This document shows, piece by piece, positions 38,134-49,834 of a stretch of DNA of 64,000 bases; the first letter of the stretch is position 1, and each line of letters starts with the position of its first letter. Under the pieces are notes generated by a model. It did not search any database. It was given only the letters and a program-made list of their open reading frames with translations, and had not been told where the DNA came from. Made by a program: the position numbers and the translations under genes. This DNA is from Zychaea mexicana (taxonomy: Eukaryota > Mucoromycota > Mucoromycetes > Mucorales > Lichtheimiaceae): assembly GCF_025766255.1 (NCBI RefSeq), contig NW_026516671.1:310001-374000 (forward strand), read 5' to 3'.

Positions 38134-38762
38134 GTTACTAGCATATCTCTTAATTCGCTGTATAGCTACCGTTACTCTTACTAATAATTACCTGAACTAT
38201 TCTTTCTCATTATGCTATCAAAGAAAAACATTCCTTTTGAGGTGTTGTTTAAACACGCAAAAAATTGTACTTTTGTAATAATAGTCTGGCGTTGTACATC
38301 CGCTATATACTATAGCAGGATCTTGGTTGATGAGGACTACTTTCGTAATGAGTCTGGCTCCTGATGCTCATACACGGTGACGTCCTGCCTTTTGACAGTG
38401 TACATTGGAAAATGAGATATAGGTGCAGTCAAACTACTACAGTGAGCCATGGCTTGTAAAATCCAAAGAACTAGGAGTCTAAAGTATTTGCATGGCTATT
38501 AACAATCATATAATTGACTTTGACTAAAGCTCATATTGACACCTTTGTAAACTAAGCTTAAATAACGCTGCAGTAGCTTTTAAATACGAACGCAATGGAA
38601 AGATTGTCATAGAGAACACTTGTATCGAAATACGTGCAGACATTAGCTTTTCTAACCAAAAGTTGCGAGCGGGATTTCTGATGGACGCTAAACCTTCAAC
38701 AACCTAAACCCAGCAACCCAGCCTTTTCTCGCCTTTTACATACACCATAAATATATATTGAA
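38134..38762. other. Intergenic region between ERG7 and CstF-50 gene
   Basis: 3' end of ERG7 and promoter of the next gene, both on the plus strand. No gene is seen. Confidence 0.5.
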
Positions 38763-40586
38763 ATGGAAGAAACACCTACTGTTCCAGAAAATGAAGTCTT
38801 GTCACTCATCATAAGGTAAAAAGCGATCCCTTTTTCTCATATAAATATAATACACTGTGCTTAAATTATCTTTTCTTGCTGATTATAGTCAGTTGATTGC
38901 TTACGGTTACTCGGCGATTGCACAAAGCGTTGCTGACGCGACTGGTGCAACTGCTGACATGACACCGAGCCACAAACTCGCTGATCTGATACAACTTGGC
39001 AAAGAAAAAAGTAAAGAAAGAACTCAAGGCAAATAGGATGCAATTAACTTAATTAGTTTATTAATGTATCATATATTAGTGGAAAGCGAAGGATCAGACG
39101 ACGAAGAGTTTACAGCAGGCAGGACAAAGATCGCGTCCGATTCAGCACTACCCGATTGGAGTAAAACAAAAGGCGGATTTGATCCCGATGCCATAAAGAG
39201 TGCGAGTAAATATCTATTTAAGCGATACAAAATAAGATATAACACCGTAGAGTATTGGGCAAACGAAAATCATATGGGCTGACACGAAGCTATTTTAATC
39301 AACTACCTTTTTTTTCCTCTGTATCAGTGAGCAAGATGCCACCCAATTATGTACAACTCTACTATACACAACACAAAGGACCGTGTCGTACAGCAGCATT
39401 TAGTGCAGATGGTCGATTTGCAGCGACAGGCTCGCATGATTCGTCTCTCAAAGTGCTCGACGTTCAAAAGATGAAGAAACGGACGGGTGAGGCTGGCGAC
39501 AAGCCTGTGATTCGAACATTATACGACCATACAGCACCCGTCAACGATCTTTCTTTTCATCCAAATGGCTTGGTCTTGGCCAGTTGTGCCGAGGATCAGA
39601 GCGTGAAATTGTTCGATTTATCAAAGTCGGGTGTCAAGCGATCGTTCCGTTACTTCCAGGCAAGTAAATTACTACTACTACTAGTGGAATTATTCTTTTA
39701 AATGTGTGTATGTGCATCTAATACCGTGACGAAAATTTCAGGACTCGCTACCAGTCAAATCAATCAGCTTCCACCCATCAGGCGACTTTTTGCTCGCAGG
39801 CACGGAGGATGCAGCAGTACGGATATACGATGTAAAGACGCTCCAATGTTTTACAAACTCGAAAACGGCCGAAATGCATCGAGGTCCAATCACCCAAGTT
39901 CGATATTCGCATAGTGGAAAAATATTTGCTACTTCATCAGCAGATGGTTCAGTACGCATATGGGATGGTGTGTCAGGACAGTGTGTGCGATGTATCGAGG
40001 GTGCTCATGGTGGTGCAGCCGCATCCAGTGTGCGTATCATGCGAAACGAACGATTTGTGCTGACAGCAGGAATGGATTCGACTATGCGTTTGTGGGATAT
40101 TTCAAGTGGAAGAACCGTGGTTGAATATCGAGGGCATGAGCAGGTTACACAGATGTTGCAGGTAATGTATCTGTAGAACAAATGTGTCTTGATAGATGAC
40201 CGGTGATAATGATTTGCTCTGCTAACATGAACCAAATTCTTCGGCTCTCCTGTGCGTGTATGTGTTCTTTTATAGCCTGCCTTTACATATAATGAAGATT
40301 TCGTTTTGATTGGTGATGAAGCATCAAGCAATGCTGTTTGCTATGATACCCAAACGGGCGACCTACTTTCCAAAATCTCGGGACAAAACAATCTGGTGCG
40401 ATGTGTCGTACCATCTCCAACAGACAACGGCATTCTAACATGCAGGTAAAAATCAAAAATTGTCCAAGAAGGAATGGATGTAAAGCAATAATACCATTTA
40501 TTTAATATGATTATATTCCACGTTTTGCTATCTTTATTAGTGATGATTATCGAGCAAGATATTACATGTCAGAATTGGAGCAATAG
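38763..40586 (+). CDS. CSTF1: Cleavage stimulation factor subunit 1 (CstF-50), WD40 protein
   Basis: Nuclear subunit of the CstF complex for mRNA 3'-end cleavage and polyadenylation. Seven exons (38763-38815, 38889-39010, 39080-39205, 39328-39659, 39742-40161, 40276-40445, 40541-40586) give 422 residues; human CstF-50 has 431. The N-terminal dimerisation region reads IIRSQLIAYGYSAIAQSVAD. WD repeats then run through HKGPCRTAAFSADGRFAATG, VIRTLYDHTAPVNDLSFHP, SISFHPSGDFLLAGTED and VRIWDGVSGQCVRCIEGAHG. The last exon ends SDDYRARYYMSELEQ, matching the family's SDDFRARFW ending. The intron after exon 4 must start with GC (CAG|GCAAGT) to keep frame; the GT four bases on would shift it. Confidence 0.94.
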
Positions 40587-40711
40587 TACTTTACAAACCA
40601 TTACCATTAAAAAATCACCAACATTACTACTACTATATAGTTTCATCATTTTCATTATCATCCCCTCCCTCATCATTTCATTGTTTTAATGACAAAAAAA
40701 ACTACAAAATT

Positions 40712-43700
40712 TTACTTTCGAGCCAAAGTAGATACATCGTGTTTTCCATTGCAGCATTGGCGGATGTTAACAAAATCTTCGTCGTCGTCGTCGTCATCAG
40801 CATCTGAAAAAATACTGTCTTGTGGTGAAGAAGTGCTGCTACTACTTCCTTGAAAGATGGAACTATTCAAGAATGCGGTGCTGTAGGTTGAGAGTGTGTT
40901 GCTGCCGGATAAGGTAGAAACACCACAGCTGCTACTGCTGTTGTTATTGTTGAGAGATGACATGCGCGCAACAACATGATGATCAGATTCTTCAACTACG
41001 AGTCCAGGACGTCCCAGTAAATAGCATAATGCTGTGATCCATTGGTGGTGCTGGTCCATGGTTTGAGCATGGAGCATCAAATCCCTGACAGACGTGCGAA
41101 TAAGCAGATTTGATGGAACGGATGAACAAGGGTTCTCCGTGCAAGGAACTGACCAAACATCCTTGATGAAAGCTTTTTACAAAAGAATAGATCATGTGTG
41201 CTTCATTGTTAGAGTTACACAATTCTTCTACATTTGATCCATGATAAATATGAGTGTTTCTCCTCTACCTCGTTTAGACTTTGTTTCGTCATGATCGATT
41301 CCTGGCGGCTTTGCACTCCAGTATAATGTTCTGGTGTAAGGGTGAATCCAAACAAAGCGCATATGCCCTTTGCGGTGTGAAATACCGTTTTTCCCCCTGA
41401 CGTAGTACCGAGTATGCTTCCACATCCAACTGCCAATCATGGTCTGTGTCACAGCTTCCACGATGGCTGGATCAATTGTGACATTTTCGTGGTCGCTACC
41501 AGCACCATTTCTCAATCCTGCGGCTGTTGCTTCCATCTCGTTTAAAGTGTTCAGCTTATTAACAGCTGTTGTTCGTGAAGGGCGTCGTTGTCGTTTGGTG
41601 GTAAGGCTATCGGATACCGACGTGATTGGAAACACTGTGTCTTTACTAGAATTACGATCCTGAACAGTGACAGTACTTCCTCTGGGCGTTGCAATGGAAA
41701 ACGACGGGATTGGTGTTGGTGGAGGTGAAGTTACTGTATTGGAAGCACGTGACGGAGATTTAGGCAAGGTGTCGTTGTATTTGGATGCATATTCCAGTAG
41801 TTTCGATTTTCCAAGGGATCCAATTGTTGTAGGAGCAAATTCCACATGAGGGGAATTCTTCTGCTGTTGCTTTGGTGGATGTTCTGCTGAAGATAATGTA
41901 GGTGGCGTGGATATAGTAGCTACAGGACGCACAGTGGTGGCTGTGTTAGATCGCTGTTTCCGATTGAGTAGAGTTGTCGATGTCTCATGGAGAGCACGCT
42001 TGATAGGCTCAAGGTAGTTGTGTCGTTGGGTTACTCGTTGTTGTTGTTGTTGAGCTGATCTTGAAGACAGCAACGGTTCGTCGACGTTGCTGCTACATTG
42101 GACGACAGCATCTACAGTAACCACGGTAATAGGTTCGTCTGTCTGCGTCTCTACGTTGATTTTATTCAGCTTGTCGGTTTGTGCTTCACCATTTTTAATA
42201 GTAGTGCTATTGCTGTTATTGTTGGTGTTCGTGTTCGTGTTGATCCCAGAGCTTTGGAGCTCACTGAACAAGGAATTCTGCATGTGTTTCCCTTCAATGC
42301 CAGAGCCTCCGCCATTATCACTCTCCTCCTTATCAGCAGTATGTTCGCCATTGTTATCATCGCTTTCACCGCTCTCCGCAACGTGGGTCATGCTATTGCG
42401 TTTTTCTTGTCGAGCACGATAACGTCGATGCTGTTTTCGTCTATGAGACTGGTTCGTCATAGAGTCGCGCCGCAGATCTTCGATTGTTTCTTGACTCTCG
42501 GCCAGCAACTTTTTGGTTTCGATCCCATCCAGCTTTTCCTTATGCAATGTCGTGCGTAAGCTCGAAATAATTTCCTGCGCATGAGCTAGCGACTGTTGTA
42601 GGGTTTCTTTCTCGAGGTGATGATGATGATGCTGTTGTTGTTGTTGAGCTATCGCATGTTGTTGAGGGGGTGATCCTGGAGGCGTTGTTGTTGGCTCGTC
42701 TGTGCGTGATGATGGTTGTGGATCAGGTGGGAGTGCGGATTTGGGCGGTGGGGACGACGAAGCTTGGTTTTTGTTGTCTGTTGAAAGGGCTACCTTGTTC
42801 TTCCATAGATTGGTTTCCGTAGTGGCCGTCTGCAATTGCTGGTGTAAATGGGCGTTTTCCTTTTTCAGTGCTCGTAACTCCTTGACTAACGTGAGACGAT
42901 GCTGTTCGAGCTGTCGTGCGGCATTGTTTGTTTCCTGTTCGGTTCTACATTGTTCCGCAGATTTGTTGTGGATTTGTTCAAGCTGCTTTTCCAGCCGAGT
43001 GCATTCGGCAGACATCCGAGATAGCTTGGTGTTGGTCGTTTCGAGATGTTCTTCTAACTCTTGCTTTGCAAGCTCCAAGTTCCAGATTTCGTCTTTCATA
43101 CCATCTAATAGCCGTAGCAGTATTACAGGTTGTTTAATTTTTAAATTTATCCTAGTTGATGAGTATCCGCACCATCATCTAAGTATGATAATGGTGATGA
43201 TGATGATAGACAAGAAAAGAAGATGGCACTACACACCTTGCTGTTTCTCCAGTTGAAGACGCTGTCGCACCGCATGCTCGTGTTCTTGCTGCTCGGACGC
43301 CCAGGTTGCTTCTAGTTCCTTGACTTGGCAACGTAATCTTCGTACTTCGGCAACAAGGCTACTGCCAATTTCCGTAGCAAGATCTGCTGGATGCTGTTTT
43401 TGTTGTTGCCTTGTTGAATTGACTGGTGGTCGCAGTTTCTACATATACGAATATATCACATTCTTGTTTTGAGCAACAGATCGCATACGTGTACTCACGA
43501 GTGACGCAAAGGCAACGCACAAAAGTGATACAAAAAAGTGCCACATAATATGTATGTGTTCGTATGCTAGAATGCTACATACCCTTTGGGCTGCGGTGTC
43601 GCCACCATTTGTGTTGTCGGGAATCGCTAGGCTTTCAACCTCAAAAACATTCTTTAAATGGTCTACTGTTGCTTTTGATGCTAAAGTGTCAACAAAACAC

Positions 43701-43838
43701 ACTATGTACTCAAGACATGCTACGTCAATAAGTGATTTTTAAGACATGCTTACGCTTATCACACGATGTCATAGATTCATAGCCTGGAGAAAAGTCGCTG
43801 TTCCCGTACTGATGATGGCTGTAAATAGAAGAAGTCAT
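40712..43838 (-). CDS. Num1/Mcp5-like cortical anchor with coiled coils and C-terminal Mcp5-type PH domain
   Basis: Probable cell-cortex protein that ties dynein or mitochondria to the plasma membrane, as Num1 (yeast) and Mcp5 (fission yeast) do. Five exons (43838-43754, 43680-43583, 43438-43237, 43104-41269, 41172-40712) give 893 residues. Residues about 100-330 form long coiled coils (AEVRRLRCQVKELEATW; EEHLETTNTKLSRMSAECTR; EKETLQQSLAHAQEIISSLR). A low-complexity middle follows. The PH domain starts near residue 683: TMIGSWMWKHTRYYVRG, then FVWIHPYTRTLYWSAKPPG. The exon 5 block continues it (AFIKDVWSVP, NLLIRTSVRDLMLHAQTMDQ, WITALCYLL), the Mcp5_PH pattern. The tail is Ser-rich with a poly-Asp run. 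The protein is much shorter than yeast Num1 and lacks its long tandem repeats. Confidence 0.85.
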
Positions 43839-44197
43839 ATCAAAAAGGAGGCAAAAAATAGAATGCGTGCTGCTTTTATATTGGTGTGTATAAAGAAGAA
43901 AACAATGAAGATGAAAACAAGAGAGAGAATAAGGGAAGAAAAGAAAGAGGGCGTTTTTAAGCGTGACCCATGCTTTCTATCAAAAACCACAAAGAGGGGA
44001 AAATGTTTTTGTGTATGTTGTATGTGTCAAGTCGCATGACTTGGTTTGGGGTTGGGAGGGGCTCTTGAGAGGAAGAAGAAGACTAAGTAAGTAGATGTGA
44101 AGGGAGGGAGATATGCACAAGACAGTTTTTTATGATAAACAATATGCCGAGTCATTCTACTACACGCAGCGACTATAACACATGAACAAGGTGGATC
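43839..44197. other. Intergenic region
   Basis: Between the cortical-anchor start and the HIS7 stop, both minus strand. It contains a purine-rich tract at about 43900-43950. No gene is seen. Confidence 0.5.
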
Positions 44198-45977
44198 TTA
44201 TAATTCGGCATCCACAGCTCTGCAGTTGACGTTGCACTTTCGCAAATGGTCCTTGACGTTCTGGATAGGCACCTCGCGGCGATGGAAGATACCTGCGGCC
44301 AAAGCGGCTTCCACGTTGGTCTTTTCAAACACTTCATCAAAGTGTTCGACGCATCCAGCACCGCTTGATGCGATCACGGGAATGCTGACTGCAGCCTTGA
44401 CGTCGTTGATCAACTCCAGCTCATAGCCCGAGTTGGTTCCGTCGCGGTCCATGCAGTTGAGCAGGATTTCACCGGCACCCAAAGCTTCACAAGCAGTAAC
44501 CAGCTGGTGGACATCGATATCACGTCCTTCACGACCGCCCTTGACTGTGCACTGATACCAGCAGTACTCCTCGCCGTTGGGGCCCTTTTGGCTGTTCTTG
44601 ACAACGCGGTGGATGGTTTCGCTTGGGTCTTTGACATACACCCGTCGAGGGTCAACCGAGACAACCACAGCTTGAGCACCATATGCCTTGGCAATCGTCT
44701 CAATGGCCGACGTGCCATCCTTTTTGCAGCCGTTGGCAAGGTATTTTTCAACTGCATAAACCGCATCGCTGCCAATCGAAACCTTATCGGCACCTGATCT
44801 AAAGTACTCGCCTGCAACTTCAAAGGCGGGGTGGATTGTGCCATCGGGATCGACCACATCGCGGATACCGCCACCAATGGTCAAGGGCACAAACACCGTC
44901 TCAGAAGTGCGCTTCAACACTTCCAACATTGGCAGATCTCCCAGAGGGCAGTTACGGAAACTGGTAATGTTCAAGAACGTCACCTCGTCGGCACCTTCTT
45001 CAAAATAACGTCGAGCCAGATCGACGGGCTTGCCCAAGTTACGTACGTCGTTACCATCGCCTATCTTTTCACGGACATCATACTGATCACCCTTGGTCAC
45101 GACCAAATCGCCATTGTCGTTCGATCGTACATCCAAGCATGCAATGATACGCTTGGTCAAACGGTTTGCTGGTACTACGGGCTCCTTCACGACAACTTTG
45201 GAATCATCAACAATGCCCGTGCCTGTCAAGAACGAGCGAAGCACACGCAAACCGGCATATCCACTCTTTTCGGGATGGAACTGTGTTGCGAATACGTTGC
45301 CGCGCTGGACTGAGCTGACAAATACTTCGTCGCCGTATTGGGTGGTTGTCAAGACCCAGTCTTTGACTTTGTCGGTATAAGGGACGGCGAATGAGTGCAC
45401 AAAGTAGTATTCGGAGTCATCGTTGATGCTGTAGTTGATGGCTTGACCGCTGATCGTAGCGTCGTCGGCACCTTCGGGCGTGCTCTTGAGCACTTGAGCA
45501 GCGTTCCAGCCCATGTGAGGAACGGCTTTGGTATCTTTGTTGAATTCTTTGACAATCCCTGGAATGACGCCCAAACCGGCCAGGTTGCTTTCATCGGAAC
45601 CTTCAAACAAGCTCTGCATGCCGACGCAAATGCCCATGAATGGTCGTCCAGACGCAATGTACTCCTTTAAGGGTTGTGCATAGCCCTTCTTATTCAGGGC
45701 TTCCATGGCATGACCGAATGCGCCCACACCAGGGAAAATAAGTTTCTACAAATATATCATAATCATTACTGACTGCAACTTCGTACCTATTTTTGGTTGA
45801 CAGCTATCACGCGGGCACACTGCTGTCGACGAATCGCTTGGTTAAAAAACTTACGTCTGCCTTGAGAATGTCAGAAGGATCTTTAACGAACTGTAATTCA
45901 TAGCCTAAACGGTTGACAGCGTTCACCAAGCTACGGACGTTGCCGGCACCATAGTCGAGCATATAAAGGCCAGGCAT
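44198..45977 (-). CDS. HIS7: Imidazole glycerol phosphate synthase, fused glutaminase-cyclase (HisHF)
   Basis: Fifth step of histidine synthesis. The N-terminal glutaminase releases ammonia, which the C-terminal barrel uses to convert PRFAR to IGP and AICAR. Two exons, 45977-45855 and 45745-44198, give 556 residues; yeast His7 has 552. [12 protein letters not shown] starts the glutaminase. [13 protein letters not shown] holds the nucleophilic Cys and [11 protein letters not shown] the catalytic His and Glu. The cyclase begins at [18 protein letters not shown] with the catalytic Asp, followed by [20 protein letters not shown] and the C-terminal [16 protein letters not shown], the site of Gcn4/CPC1-type regulators, lies 130 bases upstream of the ATG. 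Confidence 0.96.
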
Positions 45978-46106
45978 GGTTGTAAGTATGCGATTTTAGT
46001 TTTTGTCAAGGAGCTGATCAAGCCTCGGAACGAGGGAAGCGGGGGAACCTTTTTATACCAGTGCGTGGCTTATCAATTTCGGTCGATGATGTTACAGTCA
46101 AATTAG

Positions 46107-46113
46107 TGAGTCA
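46107..46113. promoter_or_regulatory. Possible Gcn4/CPC1-type site (TGAGTCA) upstream of HIS7
   Basis: Perfect TGA[C/G]TCA palindrome 130 bases before the HIS7 start codon. Amino-acid synthesis genes in fungi are commonly controlled through this site. The 7-mer is expected several times by chance in 64 kb, so position is the only support. Confidence 0.4.
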
Positions 46114-46504
46114 TCCTGGATCAAATTTCGAATGCAAACTATCTTTATCTGCTCGCTCATTAACCCCACACGCATTATCTATCTTAGCTCGCACCCCTTT
46201 TAGGAAGTTACAGAGAGTTGTCCCAACTACTCGGATCACTTGTGTCGAAGTTACTCGGACTTTTTAAGATCATTTGTTTGATTCATTGTACGCCACGTAT
46301 TGGTAAAGGAGAATTCGATGCACGCACTCATTATGCAGCAATATAAAGCATTTAAGTAAAGGTGTTTGTTTGTGCTTTTATTACAGCGGAAAAATAACAA
46401 TCAACATCGCTGTGTTGTTTCATCGAGCATATATCGCAAAGTAATGTTGTTAAGCAAGGAGTAGAAGGGAGAAAGAAAAGTGTTATGCTGCTACTACAAG
46501 CTGG

Positions 46505-47395
46505 CTATTTCTTAAAGTCGACTTCTTGAGGGAACACTTGGCATGCCTTGCCAGATAGCCAAGCATCGGCTTCTTTGCGAGGCGCGTAATCGGGAAAGTT
46601 CTTGCGCTCTTCCCGCTTGACTTCGAGATCGATCTTCTCCTTCTGCTTGCGTTCTGCTGCGAGCTTTGGACTGAGTTGGCCATCGGCGGTGAGTGCCATC
46701 ATGAGCTGCGCAGGTCCTATATATCAGACATACATTAGAGTACGATATATTAATACAAATATGTATATGCACATGTAAGTGTTCCAGAGCAAAGTGAAAG
46801 AACGCTCTTTACCCAATGGGAGACTGTCACCACGATCCACTTGCCAGGTATGCCAGGTCTTGCCATAAGTTTTTTGCAGATCCAAAAGAGCCGCCTTTTC
46901 ACCTTCCTTGGCACCGAGTTCAGGCATTAATCTGGGCATAGGCAAAGCCAAGCTGCCACTGCGGACCTCGTAATCGTGTGAATGCCAATAGCGCTTTTCT
47001 TCCACAGGAAGCTCTATAGAGCAAATAAACAAACAAACAAACAAATAAAAATCAGGAAGGTTAATATGTTAGTAAACATTGGACTCGCTGTCCATTCGCT
47101 AACCCCTTTTACGAAACTAACGATCAAACAATTTCTCCGAAATGATGTATTCGATGCCAATCAGACGAGCGTCTGCATCGGGTGAGTCGTAGATGATGCA
47201 TTGACGGAAGTCCTCGTTGACGTGCGAGCAAAAATGATGCGCATGTACTTGACGAGTCATGTCGTGACCGTAAATGTGGAAGCCGCACACATGTTCACAG
47301 ATACGGCCCAAAGGCTGGAAGCTTTGCAGAGCACCTGAAGTGGCCGAAACGGCCTTGGATTGAGTAGAGAGAGGCTCACCGGGAATGTCACTCAT
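46505..47395 (-). CDS. DUF1264 / oil-body-associated protein
   Basis: Member of the DUF1264 family, named in plants for association with oil bodies (OBAP); the molecular role is unknown. Three exons (47395-47122, 47013-46813, 46716-46505) give 228 residues. Recognisable family blocks are [92 protein letters not shown] and PAQLMMALT. The conserved His/Cys-rich first exon suggests a possible metal site, which is inference. Introns are GT-AG, phase 1. No signal peptide or membrane helix is seen. Confidence 0.9.
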
Positions 47396-48548
47396 GTTGG
47401 ATATCTTTTGTTAAAGGGTACAGAAATGAAAAAGAAATTTGACTCTTTCGCATTACTGATCATGCATTATATACACATTATGTTTTTTACGGAAGGCTCT
47501 GCTAGACATCATCATGACGCCTTTTATTTCGGTCTGGACTGTTATTTCAACGAGACTTATCACATACACCCTTGTTTATGTCTCACACAGTGGCATGAAT
47601 TTTTAAATCAATAGGGAGTTTTCAAACGATGACATGTAAACCACGTCAACTGAATTCATCATCATGATTCCCTTTTCGCCGCGGAAAGGCTACTTGTCAT
47701 CATGATGGCCACAACAACAACGGCAAGTTTTACAGGAACTCTGCCAAAAAGCCGCAAAAGGGTCTCAACATCGTCTTCATCAGTATCGTTATCAGCAGCA
47801 TTATCATCACCATCTTCTTTTCCGTCCTCTTTGCCACCACAGTCTGAGAGCAGCACCAGCAGTAGCGTTTTAATTGAGTACGGAGGGTACTACTAAAAGA
47901 GTAAATTCTTTGCAATAGAAGCAATGTACTGTATATACATGTGTAGGGGTGGCGGTGAGTGGTCGGTGTATGTGTACATCTAAAAGTATGCGTACCTAAT
48001 ATATTTTCTTCAACTTGGCGGAAAAAGATTACGGTTGCGTTGACGGAACACATCGAGCCTGTAGTACTACATTACTGCATGAGAGTATGGTGCACGCCAT
48101 CTTGACCGTTCCTCCAGCAGACGCAGCAATATGTAACAGTATAATCGATAGTCGGTGAAGATTTCATGTAGTACAGATTCGCCATATATATTTGCCGAGC
48201 AAACTAAAGCTTCTGATTGGATTATGTTGGAATCGAACCTGTCAAATTTCCCCAGCACTTAACAACTTTGAGCGACGGTAACTTAAAACTTTATTCAAAA
48301 AAATCGAAACCGACAACTTCTTCTCCTGGTCAAAAGGAAATATTTTTATTGGTTTAGGATTTAGGTATGAGGTGATGAAGTGATTTCACAGTACTTTAAG
48401 TTACCCATAAGGTGGTATGGTTTTATATGGCGTGCACCACACTGATAAAGTAATGCGACTGTTACATATAGGTCAACACGTAGCATTCAGGGGGGGGAAT
48501 AGATTATTAAGGTACCTCATACACTTTCCCTTTGGCCTCGTCTTCTCC
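47396..48548. other. Intergenic region with a short Ser-rich frame
   Basis: A 64-residue plus-strand frame at 47702-47896 begins MMATTTTASFTGTLPKSRKR and continues almost wholly in Ser, Leu and Pro. It may be a small gene, a lone exon or simple-sequence chance; no continuation was found. The rest is AT-rich without coding signal. Confidence 0.3.
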
Positions 48549-49834
48549 TTAACGGGTCATCATCATGTCACTATCGTTTAAGCCGTCATTGATCGCCGTG
48601 TCCATGAGGTTCGTGACGGCTTCAGGAGCCATGTAGCTCGGTGTGCCGAACTATACCATAGTCATCGAAATTTAGTAGCTAGAAATTTTCCTTTTGACAC
48701 CTTGTTTTTCATATGATAGTATCCTTTACAAGTTTGAAAACCCACTCTTCTTTAACGTTTTTTCTTTATAAAATAATAACCTACGATCCCGTCTCTTTCG
48801 ATACAGTTCTGATTTCATCGATAGCCTTGGCAATACCGAAATCGATGATTTTAACTACGCCCTTCACCAGGACGAAATTACTGGGTTTTAGGTCAGCGTG
48901 TACGATGTTCTGCTGATGTAATACACGTACTGCCTCCACCATCAAGTGTGCTTTGTTTGCTTGTTTGTATGTTAATAACAACAGTAATATTTGTGATCAA
49001 GACAAACAGGGTACACCTCTTTTCTTTTCCTGTTCCTCGATGCCCTTTGCTGTCATACTGTACTGTACATATTAGACTTTCATACGTTACCTTTTTCCAG
49101 AAATACTTGATTCTGTGGATGTTAAGATGGTCTTGGCAAAGCAAGCTGGCAAAATTGATTTCGCCATACTCAAAGAGCTAATTTATGTGTGGGAAGTGTT
49201 CAGGGTTAGTAATTACGCGTTCGATCAAACACCACTTCTTTCGATTACCAAATCATTAAATATACAATCTCCACCCTCTATTCAATATCAAACTTACTAT
49301 GTGTAACTGCCAGCTGGTCCTGCAGAGCTCAAACGCGTACATGCGTGTAACGGAGTCGTTCCCTTGCAGCTGTTGGAGAAGCTCTACTTCTTCAAGGTGT
49401 ATATCGAGCCGGGAGGGATCGGTAACATTAACATTTTTCAATGCGTACTCGGTCCGGTCGAAACCCATAACCTTGCACACACGACACGAACCAGTGGACT
49501 TGACATGATTGAATTGGATATACTGTTTACCGTGAAACTATAGAATTCCATTAGTTAGATGTGCTGTTTAAGCCTCTTTGACAGGAGATCAAACTTTTAC
49601 TTGCTCTATCTTCTTGCTCATTCCTTTCAACAACCCTACACAAATTTTGCTATTTACCGTAAACGTGTCGACCTCCGCTCCTGGTGTTATTGCTCCGAGT
49701 GACGGTAGTCGAGCACCGCGTTCTGGTGAACGCTGCAGAAAAACCTGCCGAGCGCTCTGTTCCGTCCGGCAAGAAAAAGACGAGCCACCGAGACGAAGCT
49801 CCGTAGGTTTCGGCACGAAGCGAAGCGGAGGTGC
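48549..49834 (-). pseudogene. Truncated, degenerate Mps1/TTK-like protein kinase
   Basis: Kinase pieces in order on the minus strand: 49834-49659 (ending GAITPGAEVDTFT), 49537-49298 (FHGKQYIQFNHVKSTGSCRV, then YALKNVNV), 49177-49091 (LFEYGEINFASLL), about 48942-48785 ([29 protein letters not shown]) and 48650-48549 (FGTPSYMAPEAV). The layout matches Mps1/TTK (YGEIN for the ECGNIDL block, IVHxDLKPxNF, LIDFGIA). The first glycine of the loop is lost (STGSC for GSGGS). The piece before it has no ATG. Two joins are out of phase. The frame stops 20-odd residues after APE, so the whole C-lobe is missing. Asp of HAD and DFG remain. Best read as a dead copy or fragment; the functional MPS1 would be elsewhere. 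Confidence 0.7.

Noticed and set aside
48200..48260. GGAATCGAACC, resembling the complement of a tRNA T-loop
   Set aside because: The flanking bases do not pair as a T-stem, and no acceptor or anticodon arm follows.
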